Shown here one piece after another: positions 1 to 11,179 of a DNA stretch of 64,000 nucleotides; the stretch's first letter is position 1, and each line of letters begins with the position of its first letter. Origin of the DNA: Xestospongia bergquistia (taxonomy: Eukaryota; Porifera; Demospongiae; Haplosclerida; Petrosiidae); the NCBI GenBank assembly GCA_963965975.1, contig OZ014419.1, positions 4,181,677-4,245,676 of the forward strand, given 5' to 3'. The notes beneath the pieces are model-generated. The model saw only the letters and a list, made by a program, of their open reading frames with translations, searched no databases and was not told the origin of the DNA. Both the position numbers and the translations under genes were made by a program.

Positions 1-469
1 ACCATTCTTATGTGAGGTAACAGCCATATAACCTACACTCCTGTAGTAAGAGATAATACATTAGATGTAACACATATACATGTATGCTACTTACCCTTAT
101 ACTTTAGGAACATAGAACCACAATTCCTCAAAGGAGTAGTCAGAATAAGGCTATAAGTAGATTATTCTTTCATATGACTGCTATCAATCTGTCCATCTGT
201 CCATCCATTGATTCACTTAGCATCATTATAGAAATTGACTGATAGACATGGTTTGTTCCTAATATACATAATATAAACTCAATCTGTTTACTGACAACTG
301 GAGTATATGTTGTCTTTAGTTCAAGATCTGATGTATTAGAATAAACAGAACAATCTGATTAAAACATATAACAGATAAATGATTAGATTAATAGATAGCT
401 AGATGTATGAATGGATCAATACCAATAGCTGTATTCTTTTCATACATTTAACAGTGTATAGATTAGAAA
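1..469. other. No gene seen; CCAT-type simple repeats
   Basis: AT-rich sequence without a convincing coding exon. It contains short runs of the CCAT/ATGG tetranucleotide (about 190-215) that recur throughout the window as microsatellite seeds. Nothing else is recognised here. Confidence 0.5.
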
Positions 470-888
470 TTCATGTTCATTATTCTTTTTCAGTATGGAC
501 TTTCTCCATTACAACTTCACCTTTACATTCTCTGTTAGTCAAAGTACAAGCTTACAAAAGGTACATGTAGACATAGTGTTGTATCTACAAACCACTTACT
601 GATGCATGATTATTGGTGGTGGAAAAACATGAGTAATAATTACACTGTCAGTGACTGTTGGTGGAGAGTAACATATCTAGTTATGTTCTGAGTCTCTTCC
701 TGATCTTTTGTCTAAATAAGGAAGTAGATAGTTTGTAATGATCTATTAGTTAACGACCTTGAGAAATAAATCGAAGTGAAGAAATGGATCCTTGAGTATA
801 TTCTAGTAATGAAAATCATTACTGGAATATACTTTTGGATAAATACTTAGGATATTGTCTAATAATTAGGAACATTAAAACTGGTAAT
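470..888 (+). repeat. Foldback repeat, copy A
   Basis: About 420 bp found three times in the first 3.2 kb. Bases 470-772 recur inverted at 1240-1546 (copy B), with an unrelated spacer of about 470 bp. All of 500-888 recurs inverted but with its two blocks in swapped order at 2838-3208 (copy C). Bases 798-834 form a hairpin of two ~17-bp arms (GTATATTC..AGTAATGA and its complement) around a 3-bp loop. No coding content is recognised. A non-autonomous foldback or MITE-like element is likely; its true termini are uncertain. Confidence 0.7.
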
Positions 889-1239
889 ACAACTCACCAT
901 AACTTGTTTTGCAAGTTGAGCTCGTAGAGTTCAAGAAACGAGGGCTAACAACTTTGAAATAACAGCTGGAAAATTTAATAGTTCCTCTTCACTAGAAATT
1001 CCTTCTAAATAAATTTAAAAAGTGATAACAAGATTATTGAATGTTGTCCTAGTCAAGATTACTGAGTAGATTACTGAGTAGATTACTGATCACTGTTTTC
1101 TACTGTGTGTATTTATTCAAAATTGGAACTTGAGAAGATCACAGTTATTGAGAATATACAAGTGAGTGCTAGCATGCTTAACAGTGGTGGTAGTCATATA
1201 ACATACTTGTTATAATGGTGAGGCAAAAACAAACCGACA

Positions 1240-1546
1240 AATTTATTTCTCAAGGTCGTTAACTATAATAGGTCATCACGAACTATCTACTTCCTTATTT
1301 AGACAAAAGATCAGGAAGAGATTCAGAGCATAACTAGATATGTTACTCTTCACCAACAGTCACTGACAGTGTAATTATTACTCATGTTTTTCCACCACCA
1401 ACAATCATGCATCAGTAAGTGGTTTGTAGATACAACACTATGTCTACATGTACCTTTTGTAAACTTGTACTTTGACTAACAGAAAATGTAAAGCTGAAGT
1501 TGTAATGGAGAAAGTCCATACTGAAAAAGAATAATGAACATGAATT
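1240..1546 (-). repeat. Foldback repeat, copy B (inverted to copy A)
   Basis: Reverse complement of 470-772 with a few percent divergence, running from the ATTTATTTCTCAAGGTCG end to the AATGAACATGAATT end. With copy A it makes a large inverted pair able to form a cruciform or a long RNA hairpin if transcribed. The spacer 889-1239 has no gene I can support. Confidence 0.75.
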
Positions 1547-1604
1547 AATCTAAATAATCTAAGTACCTCAATTTTACAATCTTTTTGCATAGCAACAGTA
1601 GTAG

Positions 1605-1613
1605 TTGAACAGG
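1605..1613. repeat. 9-bp target-site duplication, left
   Basis: TTGAACAGG occurs immediately left of the MULE-like element and again at 2362-2370 on its right. A single copy (as CCTGTTCAA) is present at 4176-4184 inside an inverted, uninterrupted version of the same flanks. That proves a 9-bp target duplication, the length typical of Mutator-like elements. Confidence 0.85.
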
Positions 1614-2361
1614 TTTATAGCCATTTCGTCTAACAAAATGTACAGTTGTCCCATTTTGTCTAAAAACTAAATTGATTTAAATAACAGTAATTACAAAGAT
1701 ACCCAATGGCTATATGCCCTAAGTTCTTTTAACATATAATCTCCTGCTTCATACTTTTCCTTAATAGTTTTCAGGCTGTTCTTGTGGTTTCTGTACTTTC
1801 TTCTCCTTCTTCTTGGAAGCCCTCCTGCAGCCAACTGCATTAAACTGACTTCTGTTGCAGCTTGTTCAGACTTGAAAAGGGTGACTGCCTCGTAAATGTT
1901 TGGGTGTGATTTCCCAGCAAGTTTCTTCATTTTACTATGGTATCCTTCAGCATTGTTATTAATGCAAGGACCCTCTTGTGTATAAACATAGCACGAACAA
2001 ATAGGAAAGTGGACATCTATCCATGTACTTTCAAAGTACTGAACAAAACTCTCCTTGTTGTCAAAGTCTGGAGAGTTCTCTTGTAATCCACTCCAAGATA
2101 ACCTGACAAAAGCTGGGGGAACAAAGGCAATTGCTATCACTTGATGAATGTACAACTTGAACTCCATTGATTCAATATGTTGTATGTATGAAATGGCTCC
2201 TCTTAAGTACTTTATCTTTAAAGACATAAGCTTTTTTAGAATTCCATCACCTTTACTGGCCTTAATCCACTTATCTTAGACCTTTTACACTATTAGACAA
2301 AATTTGGGCAAAAGTCCATTTTGTTAGATAAAATGGGATTAGACGAAATGGCATGAGATCA
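1614..2361. mobile_element. MULE-type DNA transposon, short 748-bp copy
   Basis: Flanked by 9-bp target duplications. The ends carry inverted repeats: GCCATTTCGTCTAA near 1619 and its complement near 2340-2352. They extend into blocks of CCCATTTTGTCTAA and ACAAAATG, so the terminal repeats are about 40 bp and imperfect. The interior is mostly one minus-strand reading frame of MULE transposase type that lacks the N-terminal part. Length, ends and target duplication all fit a Mutator-like element shortened by internal deletion. It is probably immobile unless a full-length relative supplies transposase. Confidence 0.8.
1691..2227 (-). CDS. MULE transposase, C-terminal fragment
   Basis: A 178-codon frame inside the 748-bp MULE-like element. 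Around residues 87-120 it reads NNNAEGYHSKM, then GKSHPNIYEAVTLFK, then SEQAATE. This matches the stretch after the catalytic core of MULE transposases (usual pattern N-N-x-x-E-G-W/Y-H, then S-H-P-x-I-W, then a Lys/Glu helix). A basic RRRRRKYRN run lies near residues 138-147. The DDE catalytic centre and the zinc-binding N-terminus, expected in a protein of several hundred residues, are absent, so this is a remnant rather than an active enzyme. The initiator is only the first Met in the open frame and may not be used. Confidence 0.75.
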   Translation of the reverse strand: MSLKIKYLRGAISYIQHIESMEFKLYIHQVIAIAFVPPAFVRLSWSGLQENSPDFDNKESFVQYFESTWIDVHFPICSCYVYTQEGPCINNNAEGYHSKMKKLAGKSHPNIYEAVTLFKSEQAATEVSLMQLAAGGLPRRRRRKYRNHKNSLKTIKEKYEAGDYMLKELRAYSHWVSL

Positions 2362-2370
2362 TTGAACAGG
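2362..2370. repeat. 9-bp target-site duplication, right
   Basis: Second TTGAACAGG copy. Beyond it, CATAGTAGCGGGTTGATCAG continues the interrupted flank, whose uninterrupted inverted counterpart is at about 4130-4175. Confidence 0.85.
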
Positions 2371-2837
2371 CATAGTAGCGGGTTGATCAGGTTGACCCAG
2401 TACTTCAATTTGTCTAGTTTGTATGTTATTTTGAACTCCATGTAACTCACTGTTCATCAACTTTAGATACTACGAGAGTGTTCCAACCATCATGACTAGT
2501 AACCAACTTACTCTATAAACAGCATTTAAAAGAATATTTACAGTAGATGGAAATATTCAAGCTGTTTTTGTCAGGTTTAACAAAAGGAGATAACATTGCT
2601 ATATGATAGTAGATAGAAGCACTAAGTACTTTTCTATATCTCTCTCTTTATCTAATCATGTATAAATCCATTCTTCTGCTTAAAATCTTAATCCATCCAT
2701 CCATCCATCAATCTACCCATCTGTCCATCTATTCATCCATTCTTACTTCAGAGTTCTTCTGGTTATCAATATGAATGGAGGCTATTGCTACCACCTCCAC
2801 TTTTTGAATACTGAAGTGCAAACATGACAGATGAGTT
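2371..2837. other. Interrupted copy of the 4.1-kb flank; no gene
   Basis: Bases 2371-2420 and about 2800-2840 are inverted matches to adjacent parts of 4085-4175, so roughly 390 bp lie inserted between them here. The insert has no coding content I can recognise and holds a CCATCCAT microsatellite near 2695-2745. Confidence 0.5.
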
Positions 2838-3208
2838 GTTAACTAATAGGTCATTACAAACTATCTACTTCCTTATTTAGACAAAAGATCAGGAAGAGAC
2901 TCAGAGCATAACTAGATATGTTACACTCCACCAACAGTCACTGACAGTGTAATTATTACTCATGTTTTTCCACCACCACCAATCATGCATCAGTAAGTGG
3001 TTTGTAGATACAACACTATGTCTACATGTACCTTTTGTAAGCTTGTACTTTGACTAACAGAAAATGTAAAGGTGAAGTTGTAATGGAGAAAGTATTATCA
3101 GTTTTAATGTTCCTAATTATTAGACAATATCCTAAGTATTTATCCAAAAGTATATTCCAGTAATGATTTTCATTACTAGAATATACTCAAGGATCCATTT
3201 CTTCACTT
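2838..3208 (-). repeat. Foldback repeat, copy C (blocks in swapped order)
   Basis: Bases 2838-3093 are the reverse complement of about 500-765, and 3096-3208 the reverse complement of about 775-888. In a simple inversion the second block would come first, so this copy is permuted relative to copy A. The 37-bp hairpin recurs near 3150-3186. No coding content. Confidence 0.7.
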
Positions 3209-3483
3209 CTCTGTTTGTCTATTTATTCAACCACCATTCATGCCTTCATATAACTGCCCATCCATTTGTCCATCTATCTGTTCATTCATCCATCCATTCA
3301 TTTGTTAAGCCAGCCACCTATCCATTTATCCAATAATCTATATAATTTATTTATTTATTTAATTTAGGTAATGAAGTACATATTATAGTTAATACTAAAA
3401 AATGATGCCAGTTATTATTGTCTGCATGTACACATACCATGTGCTGTTGCCCAAGAGGTAATGATATCTCTTAATTCTTTAGA

Positions 3484-3553
3484 CTATATTCTCTCTCACT
3501 CTCTCTTTGTCTCTCTTTCTATCCCCCCCCCCCTCTCTCTTTCCCTCTCTCTA
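3484..3553. repeat. (CT)n polypyrimidine tract
   Basis: CT microsatellite with a poly-C interruption, ending in a CTCTAG splice acceptor for the next exon. The equivalent tract in copy 2 (8502-8527) is the point where the two copies lose collinearity. Confidence 0.85.
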
Positions 3554-4175
3554 GATGGTCCTGGTACATGCAGCATTGTTCGATATGGTCACAATATCTG
3601 TTCCAAACTTAATGTAAAGGGATCCCCACTGTCTAAAGGGAATAAAATTGAAGGTATTGAAATGGTACATCTGTAAAGATACATGATTTTTAGTGAATGA
3701 AATGACTCTCCCTCTCACTCTTTGAGGTTGAAAATGATGATACCTGGTTAAAACTCTCCCCTGATAGTCTAAAAAAGCACATCCATTCAGACTCCAAAGG
3801 ATGGACTCTTGTTGTTAATCCCAATCTTCATATTTTCTTAATACAAGAAGCTATGACAGCTACAAAGCATTTGAGTTCTCAAATACTTCTTCTGTCTATT
3901 TAAAGATTCATCCTGAATTATTGAAAGAGAAAACAGGTCCTTGAACACAGAAAAGAAAATTGAAAATGATGAATAAGAAGAAAAAGTTGCTGCAAGTCAA
4001 AACAGGAGAAATTTTTTGCCCTCTACTTTCCTCGCCACTTATCATCTTGTGATATTTTGAGATCAGATCTCTCAGACGGTCATCAACAACTCATCTGTCA
4101 TGTTTGCACTTCAGTATTCAAAAATGAACTAGACAAATTGAAGTACTGGGTCAACCTGATCAACCCACTACTATG

Positions 4176-4184
4176 CCTGTTCAA
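4176..4184. other. Empty target site matching the MULE insertion
   Basis: CCTGTTCAA occurs once here. Its flanks (4132-4230) are the reverse complement of the sequences on both sides of the 748-bp MULE-like element at 1614-2361, so this is the uninterrupted paralogous site. Confidence 0.85.
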
Positions 4185-7100
4185 CTACTACTGTTGCTAT
4201 GCAAAAAGATTGTAAAATTGAGGTACTTAGATTATTTAGATTATTGACTTCACTAGTAAAGTCAATTAATGTACTGTTACATGATTCATTCATCCACTCA
4301 ATTCAAAGAAGGAGAGGAAGAAAAGACAGATTCTGACTTAGAACAAGCAGAAGTTGAACCATCTTCAATGGCCAATATTTTCTACAACAAGAGTCATCAT
4401 CTCTGTGGTCTACTAAAGGCAGTCTATCAACATATCATAGACTCATGTATTATTCTTCCATATATTAAAACAAGTTACTTTGCTACAATGACTAATGTGA
4501 CAATCTTACTACCTCTGGGTTATAGTGCTATAGCTGAGGCAGTTAATTCAGCTGCTACTACCAATCACCTAGACTGTTATTGGTAAAGTACTGTCTGTAC
4601 AAGTTAACAAGTGAAGGGGCAGGGCTCCAATATATGCAGGTGAATTTTACATGTACATGTGCAATAATGTCATCAATTAAGTTGCCCAATGGTACTTAGA
4701 TGAATAAAGTTCCACCATACATAGTTACTAATACATTGTTTATACATGTACATAATATGAACATTACACATACTAGTGATAATATTATAACTATGTGTTA
4801 TTTGTATCATTATATTAGAAACTCACTGGTAATACTGCTGTGACTGCAATGACACTGGAAACTCTTAAAGATCTCAACCTGTTGTAGGTAAGGCTCATGT
4901 TAGATGTCAACATTGATATATTCAAGGATCCATTAAACAAGAATTAGTGATAGATATAGTTAACCTAGTCAAAGATATGATGAAGTTATAAACATTAGCA
5001 TATGTACTTGTACATGTATAGGTACATGTACATTTTTGTACTTGTTACTAATGAAGCCCAAATAGCATGTGATCCTTTAAAGACTATTTCTATTTTGTAG
5101 AGCCTGTATGGTATCTATTCTCTTATTCATAGTGATTCTTATCACTTTATTGTTAGTGAATAGTGTCTAATTATGAATATTTAATAAATATCTATGAATT
5201 ATATTTTATTATATTATGTCCTTTCTCTTTGTACTTAAAGGTCAACTGAAGGATTATTTTAAGTCAGCTATTGGACAAGTTGTTATTACATTTGACAAAG
5301 ATCAATTAAGAAAGTTGTAAGATTCTGGAATGTATTCCCATAGTGTGAGATATAATACATACATGTAACATCTAACACACACACACACACAGTTCTGGCT
5401 ATGTTTAACTGCTGTATGTGTCATTGATGAAGAACATACTGGTGCTATCTCCTCAGGACAATGGCTAAGACAAGATGACAAACTTCAGATGAAGGTATGC
5501 TTGAGGAAGAGAGAACTATTAATAACATTGTTATTTTCGTCCTTTTATCCTCTATGTAATAATTATGATGATGGTGAAAATAAGGCTCTTATATTATATA
5601 ATCATTGTAGTAACTTGTGCGGAGAATGTGATTGTGTACTACATTATTACAAATGTACTGATAACAATAAATGACAAGTGAGAACTTAACTAACGTGAGT
5701 GACAATGACCTCCATCTTTCTCCAAATGTTTAAAGAAGAAGCTGTGAAAGTGGATCTTCATGAAGGGTGTGGTCATATCAAACTCTATTGGACTATATCA
5801 TTAGCTGACTTTTGTACTTTGAATGGAATGGTTGAATTATAGGAGGTAAGGAAATACAATATAAATATTCACTGATAATCACCATAGCAACATATGTGTA
5901 CATCTTAAATGCCCCATTTTGTTATAGAACTAATTGACATTAATTGATTGGTAATTATCATAGCAACAGTATCCATGACAACAGTGTCTATCTATATTAC
6001 AGGTGGAGGTAAAGGTGCTTGTAGGTTTTGTGGTACTACCAGTAATACTGGTCTGTTAGCTATTAGTAATGTTTGTAGTGATCTCAAATATCAAGAAAGA
6101 GCTAAGTCTGTTTGTGATAAGTCAATGTTTGTAGTCATCTCCATCGTGGAGTAAAAGAAGAGAAGGAGTGTCTCCTAATGTCTTCATGGGTGTGGCCCTC
6201 AAGGTGACTCCACCAACCCTCCATTAAAAAGATACTGGTGATATGTATATGATATGTTATACAGAAGAGGGACTGTCGTGTGCTCCAGCTATCCAGTTAG
6301 AGTGAGGTCTTGTTTTTCATTATCAGTATTGCTCTCAGTAAGAAGTGGTCTGGACAAAGGAATATCTTCAGGTTTATGTTATGCTCCATTTGTGAGGTAA
6401 GAGTGTAGCAGCTGTCCATTTTAACTGTATACATTTGATCCATTAATCTGTCGTCCATCCATTCTATTATCTCTGGTAGTTCATTTTGTAATCATCAATC
6501 TATTTTTTACTATACAGGACAAACCTCAAAGCTCATCTTCATCTCTCAGATGTGACCACAGCTCTGTTTGTAGTCTATAAATATCACTTTTCTTCCATCT
6601 AGTTCTATCAGAAACCACTTTAATATTCCATGTATCAACCATCATCTATTCATTCATTCATCCATCTGTTTGTCTCTATCTACCTGTTTTTATCCATCCA
6701 TTCAACATATAATGGTGGTAAAGTACATTGTGCTAGTGCTATTTTGCTGAGTTTGTTCTAACATTGGAGGTCAGGTAATATATTGTTATGTACTTCATGG
6801 GCTCATTCTCATTACTGTAAGAATGGAAATCAGTCTTCTTTCTAATGTTGTGTAGATATGTCCAAAACATGGGACTGATTTCTTGGAGTGCAAATGTTGT
6901 TACTGTTGTTCTGTGTCCGTGTACTTCTGTTTTGCTCCCATCCACTTTTTGTAACCCTCTTCACAATGATTCCTTACTTTCTGACTTACTGTCACTATGT
7001 CTTGCAATCCTACAAAATGTGCTACTAATCTACCAGTAGATAATCCTAGACTGTCTGACACACCTACAGTATAAGAACTGGTAAAATTACTTACGCCACT

Positions 7101-7539
7101 AGCAGAATGTTTGGTACTCAACTACCAAGTCTACCATTGATGAAATATGATAGAAAAGTTTTGAAAGCAGTAGATTTCTATTAAGGTGAGTATAATGGAT
7201 AAGTTAAAGATGGTTATGAGTGTCTTCATCTTTAATTATTTAGGTACAGACAATGAAGATGTAAAATTACAATTAGTTGACAGTGTAATGAAAAAAAATG
7301 ACAATCAAGCCAGATCTACTGTAAAATAATATAAGCATTTTCAAATAATCAACAGCCACTTCGTTTTAATAGAGAAATGAATATTTCAGGCCAGGGGGTG
7401 TGGTTTTCACTCTGTAAGTGTTCTTGAGACTGATCCATAAACTGGAATTACAAGTTCCTTTATTCAAGGTCAGGTGACAATCACATAACATGTACATTAT
7501 ACTATATAATTACAAGTCATATTACAGTCCTATGTCCAG

Positions 7540-9640
7540 CTCAATGTCAACATGATGTCCAGTTGTCCACATTATTAGATGTTACAGTTTTGTCTTTAGA
7601 GTGTGTACTCAGTAATGGACCAACAATAGAGACTGTTGAAATTTTCTCATCATCATTCTTAGTCTCTAATTTACTACCAACTACTATAGCTCATTTAGTA
7701 TCTATTGCTTCACTACAACTCAAGGTATTGTATCTATTTGCCCATCTGTGATCTGTCCTCTTATCCATTCATCCTTTAATCCATCCATTAATACCTTATG
7801 CTGGCTTTCTTTAGTCATTAGAAACAGTATTGGATATGGTACAATGTAGACTTCCTGTTGTATCTTCAACTGTACAAGAACTTAAAAATCTCCTTCAAAT
7901 CGCTATTTAGATGCTAAACTAACTCATCATGCTTTAGTTGAAACTGATCATCCTTACAAACAAGTCTTAGCCTTAAATTTCACACTCCAGTTTCCAGACC
8001 AGGTTCAGTAGATAACTCTGGAATTTGATCCCAAATGTTCATATTATAGTTAATACTGAAACAGAATTTGAGTAGACAGACAATCCAATCATTATATCAT
8101 CAAATGTTAACTTATTGGTTAAGAATGATCAAGAGATAGCAAACAGGTGATACTCATATGAGAATCATGTGATCAGAATACATACGTCACTATTGTCTTT
8201 CTCTTCTTGGTGTTTGTCTCTGTTGGAGAAAGAGTTAGTTACTTTGGGTGCTATGTGCACTTGTGCAATTCTATTTCAACCTTCCATATCCTTCTATTTC
8301 AACCTTCCATAACCTTCCATATCTGCATTACCATGTGCTACCACTGAGGTAATGACTAATGTACTTTGATTGACCTCTCCTTTTTCAATAGAAGAATTAA
8401 TTACCTGTTAGTTATTATCTTAATGATATTGAAAAAGCTGATATGAGAATTGTTCTAGCTGCTGTTCAAGAGATAATGATACCACTTAATTCTTTACAAT
8501 ATTCTCTCTCTCTCTCTCTCTCTCTCCCTCCTTCCCTCATGCACACAGTTCTGGCTATGTTTAGCTGCTTTGTGTGTCATTGATGAAGAACATACTGTTG
8601 CTATCTCCTCAGGACAAGGGCTAGGACAATATGGCATACCTCAGATGAAGGTATGCTTGAGGAAGAGAGAATTATTTATAACAACATTATTCTTGTGCTG
8701 TTAGCCTCAATGTAATAATTATGGATGATGGTGAAGATAAGGCTCTTATATTAAGTAATCATTGTGGTAACTTGTGTGGAGAATGTGATCATATACTACA
8801 TTGTCACAAGCATACTTATAGCTAGTGACAATGACCTCCACTTCTATTCAGATATTCAAAGAAGAAAGTTGATCTTCATGAAGGGTATGGTTTTATTAAA
8901 CTCAAATTAAATACACTGTAGGAAGTAAGGAAATACAATATAAATATTCATTGATAATCACCATACCAACATATGTGTACATCCTAAAGACCCCATTATG
9001 TTATGGAAACTAATTGACATTAATTGATTGATAATAATTATTATAGCGACAGTATCCATGAGAACATTGCCTACTTATATTACAAGTGTAGGTTAAGGTG
9101 CCTGTAGGTTCTTACCAATAATACTGGTCTGTTAGCTACTGGTATTAGTAATGTTTATGGTGATCCTGAGTGTCAAGAAAGAGCTATGTCTTTTTTTGAT
9201 AAGTTGCTGTCCACACTCTAACTAGATAGCTGGAATGTACAGTAGTCCCTCTGTATAACATATCATACACATATCGTCAGCATTATGTTTAAATGGAAGG
9301 TGGGTGTTGTCATCTTGAGTGCCATACCCACGAAGACATGGTAGATACTTCCTTTATCCCACAAGAGAGATGACTACAAGTCATGTTTTCATTGTCAGTG
9401 TTGTCACAATGCTCACAGTAAGAAGTGGTCTGAACTAAGGATTACCTTTATGTTAACGTAATGCTCCATTTGTGGCCATTTTAACTGTATATATTGATCT
9501 ATTAATCTGTCCTCCATCCATTCTATCATTTCTGTTAGTCCATTCTCAATCTATTTTTCACTCTACAGGACAAGCCCATAGCTCATTATTATCTCTTGGA
9601 TGTGGTCACACCTGTGTTTGAGGTCTATAATGATGTGAAG
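7540..9640 (+). pseudogene. MYCBP2/Highwire-like region, degenerate copy 2
   Basis: A second, more decayed partial copy of the region at 3440-6720. It opens with an open exon at about 7563-7725 (LECVLSNGPTIETVEIF and TTIAHLVSIASLQLK, donor GTATTG), followed by SLETVLDMVQCRLPVV at about 7814-7905. Bases 8450-8502 match the 3440-3490 segment. Past a CT tract, the exon VIDEEHTVAISSGQ follows at 8549-8650, then frameshifted versions of the zinc block (8703-8825), the DLHEG exon (about 8860) and the GACRF exon (about 9090-9200). Frameshifts and stops in the zinc block make coding function very unlikely. The exons found between DGPGTCS and VIDEEHT in copy 1 are missing here. Confidence 0.6.
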
Positions 9641-10016
9641 AGGAAGCAGCACCTTGATAATGATCACAATTATGTGTCCCAATATCATAATCATTAAGGG
9701 GATAAGAGAAGACAGATACTGCACCATCAATACAGTGAAGACTATCTGGTAATATGAAACCATTACTACCAAAGTATGTAATACGAGTAGCAACACTTAA
9801 ATAAAGTGTTATGTAAAAATAATTTTATTATTGTTAAAGTGAAAGTTTAATGAATACAGATTCATGTAGTACACAAGTATTTGGCCTTCTTTAGACACAT
9901 CATTTTGCCCAATGTCTGATATCTAGTCTGATGCTTTTTTGTACAATAACATCAGACTACTGTGACATGTTATCTAACATAGCCTTTAAAAAGAAATAAA
10001 TGAGTTGTTAACGCCA

Positions 10017-10358
10017 TTAACTCTACAAGCAATGACCATAAAATTATGTAAATGATGGCGACCAAGGTGATGACAGACACAAAGTTCAGAAAATGCTCTA
10101 AGTAATGGTAGTATGGTCCTCATGTTAAACCTAAACGATTTTAATCCATTTATGTTAAGTCTTCTAATTATGTATCTAGCTTCATCACACTTTTGTACTA
10201 GTCCATCAATGTCTTCAATTGTACTCTCAATAACCTATAATGACATACATGCAAGTAACAGACTATTATTGTTGTTAATGTATTACTTACCGGAGGTATC
10301 TGGACAGCACAACTAGCCAGATTCTCCCAAATAGCAGCTGTTTCTTCAACACAAGCTT
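10017..10358 (-). CDS. Two unidentified exons
   Basis: On the minus strand, an exon at 10291-10358 (after a TTATAG acceptor) reads ACVEETAAIWENLASCAVQI and ends CCTCC-G before GTAAGT. After a 56-bp intron (10235-10290, ending CATTATAG) a second exon runs from 10234 to about 10017: IESTIEDIDGLVQKCDEA, then FNMRTILPLLRAFSEL. Frames are open, amphipathic and correctly joined by consensus splice sites. I do not recognise the family. The 5' and 3' exons were not found. The FN3 receptor remnant begins about 1 kb upstream on the same strand, but no link can be shown. Confidence 0.4.
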
Positions 10359-10369
10359 CTATAACTGTT

Positions 10370-11170
10370 CAGAAATAACAGCCACATTCTATTCAATTAA
10401 CAAGTAGTATATGACTTAACAATGACTATGGAATAACATGAATGATTGTAAAATCTACTTATAATTAATTACTCCTCTCATAATAAACAGTACTGACATC
10501 TTTAAAATTGAGAGTTGGCACAAGTTATGAACAAATACAGAATGCTAGAAGACACTCAAGGCTGACAAGAGTATACTCATGGTTCATTAGTTGTCAATTG
10601 CGTTGGTGCTTGTCACCAAACATAAATTTGACTACAACAGTAGCTTTACTTTAGCTAATACTTTCTGTTGCTTATAGACTTGAAACATTAATAAATACCA
10701 AAAGTCTATTATTATTTAAAATTTATCAACTTTAAAGGTTCACATTTAGCAAGCTTTGAATAAAAATCTTAATACATACATACTTAAACATTAGTCAGTA
10801 CAATTACTACAATTAATATATATAGCTGTGGAGTCAACTCATACAGTATATATTTCACATTTAGTGATTAAAAGGTAATTAATTATTACAGGGGTTACCT
10901 GTTTTAGTTTTTCTGGAGATTAACAACTAGTGACTGCAGATCTTCTACCTGTGTTTATAGCCTGTCCAGTTTCTCGTTCAGAGTACTCTGTAAGTCAAGT
11001 AGTAAATAAATTTAATAGTAAACCTCCTAAAAAGGGTAGTTTGAATATATATACTCTATACTTATTTGCAGCACTATGCTTTTGTCTATCTAGTATTAAT
11101 TCTCAGAAGGGAAACTACTGTCTTGCAGAAGGAGGCATTGAGAAACATCATAAAGCAAAATCTTTTACTG
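10370..11170. other. No gene seen
   Basis: AT-rich intergenic or intronic sequence. A + strand open frame at 10930-11220 lies antisense to the tail exon of the FN3 receptor and has no recognisable domain, so it is not called. Confidence 0.4.
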
Positions 11171-11179
11171 AAGCCTACA

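Larger units (their letters stand above)
3440..6720 (+). pseudogene. MYCBP2/Highwire-like E3 ligase region, degenerate copy 1
   Basis: Several + strand exons together recall the C-terminal half of the giant PHR ubiquitin ligases (MYCBP2, Highwire, RPM-1). At 3554-3651: CSIVRYGHNICSKLNVKGSP. At about 3727-3900: TWLKLSPDSLKK and GWTLVVNPN, with the GHNIRS..SP..W-x-x-L pattern of the family. At 5393-5497: VCVIDEEHTGAISSGQWL. At 5541-5674: a zinc-binding block DDGENKALIL..C..LCGECDCVLH. At 5730-5849: KVDLHEGCGHIKLYW. At 6002-6152: GACRFCGTTSNTGLLAI. Decay is visible: a Tyr replaces an expected zinc Cys at ILYNHC, the zinc block ends in a stop where Arg is expected, and a TAG precedes the GAG|GTAAGG exon end near 5842. 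Frames 4296-4586 and around 4820 probably belong but I cannot place them. The family assignment rests on remembered family features, not a search. Confidence 0.6.
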
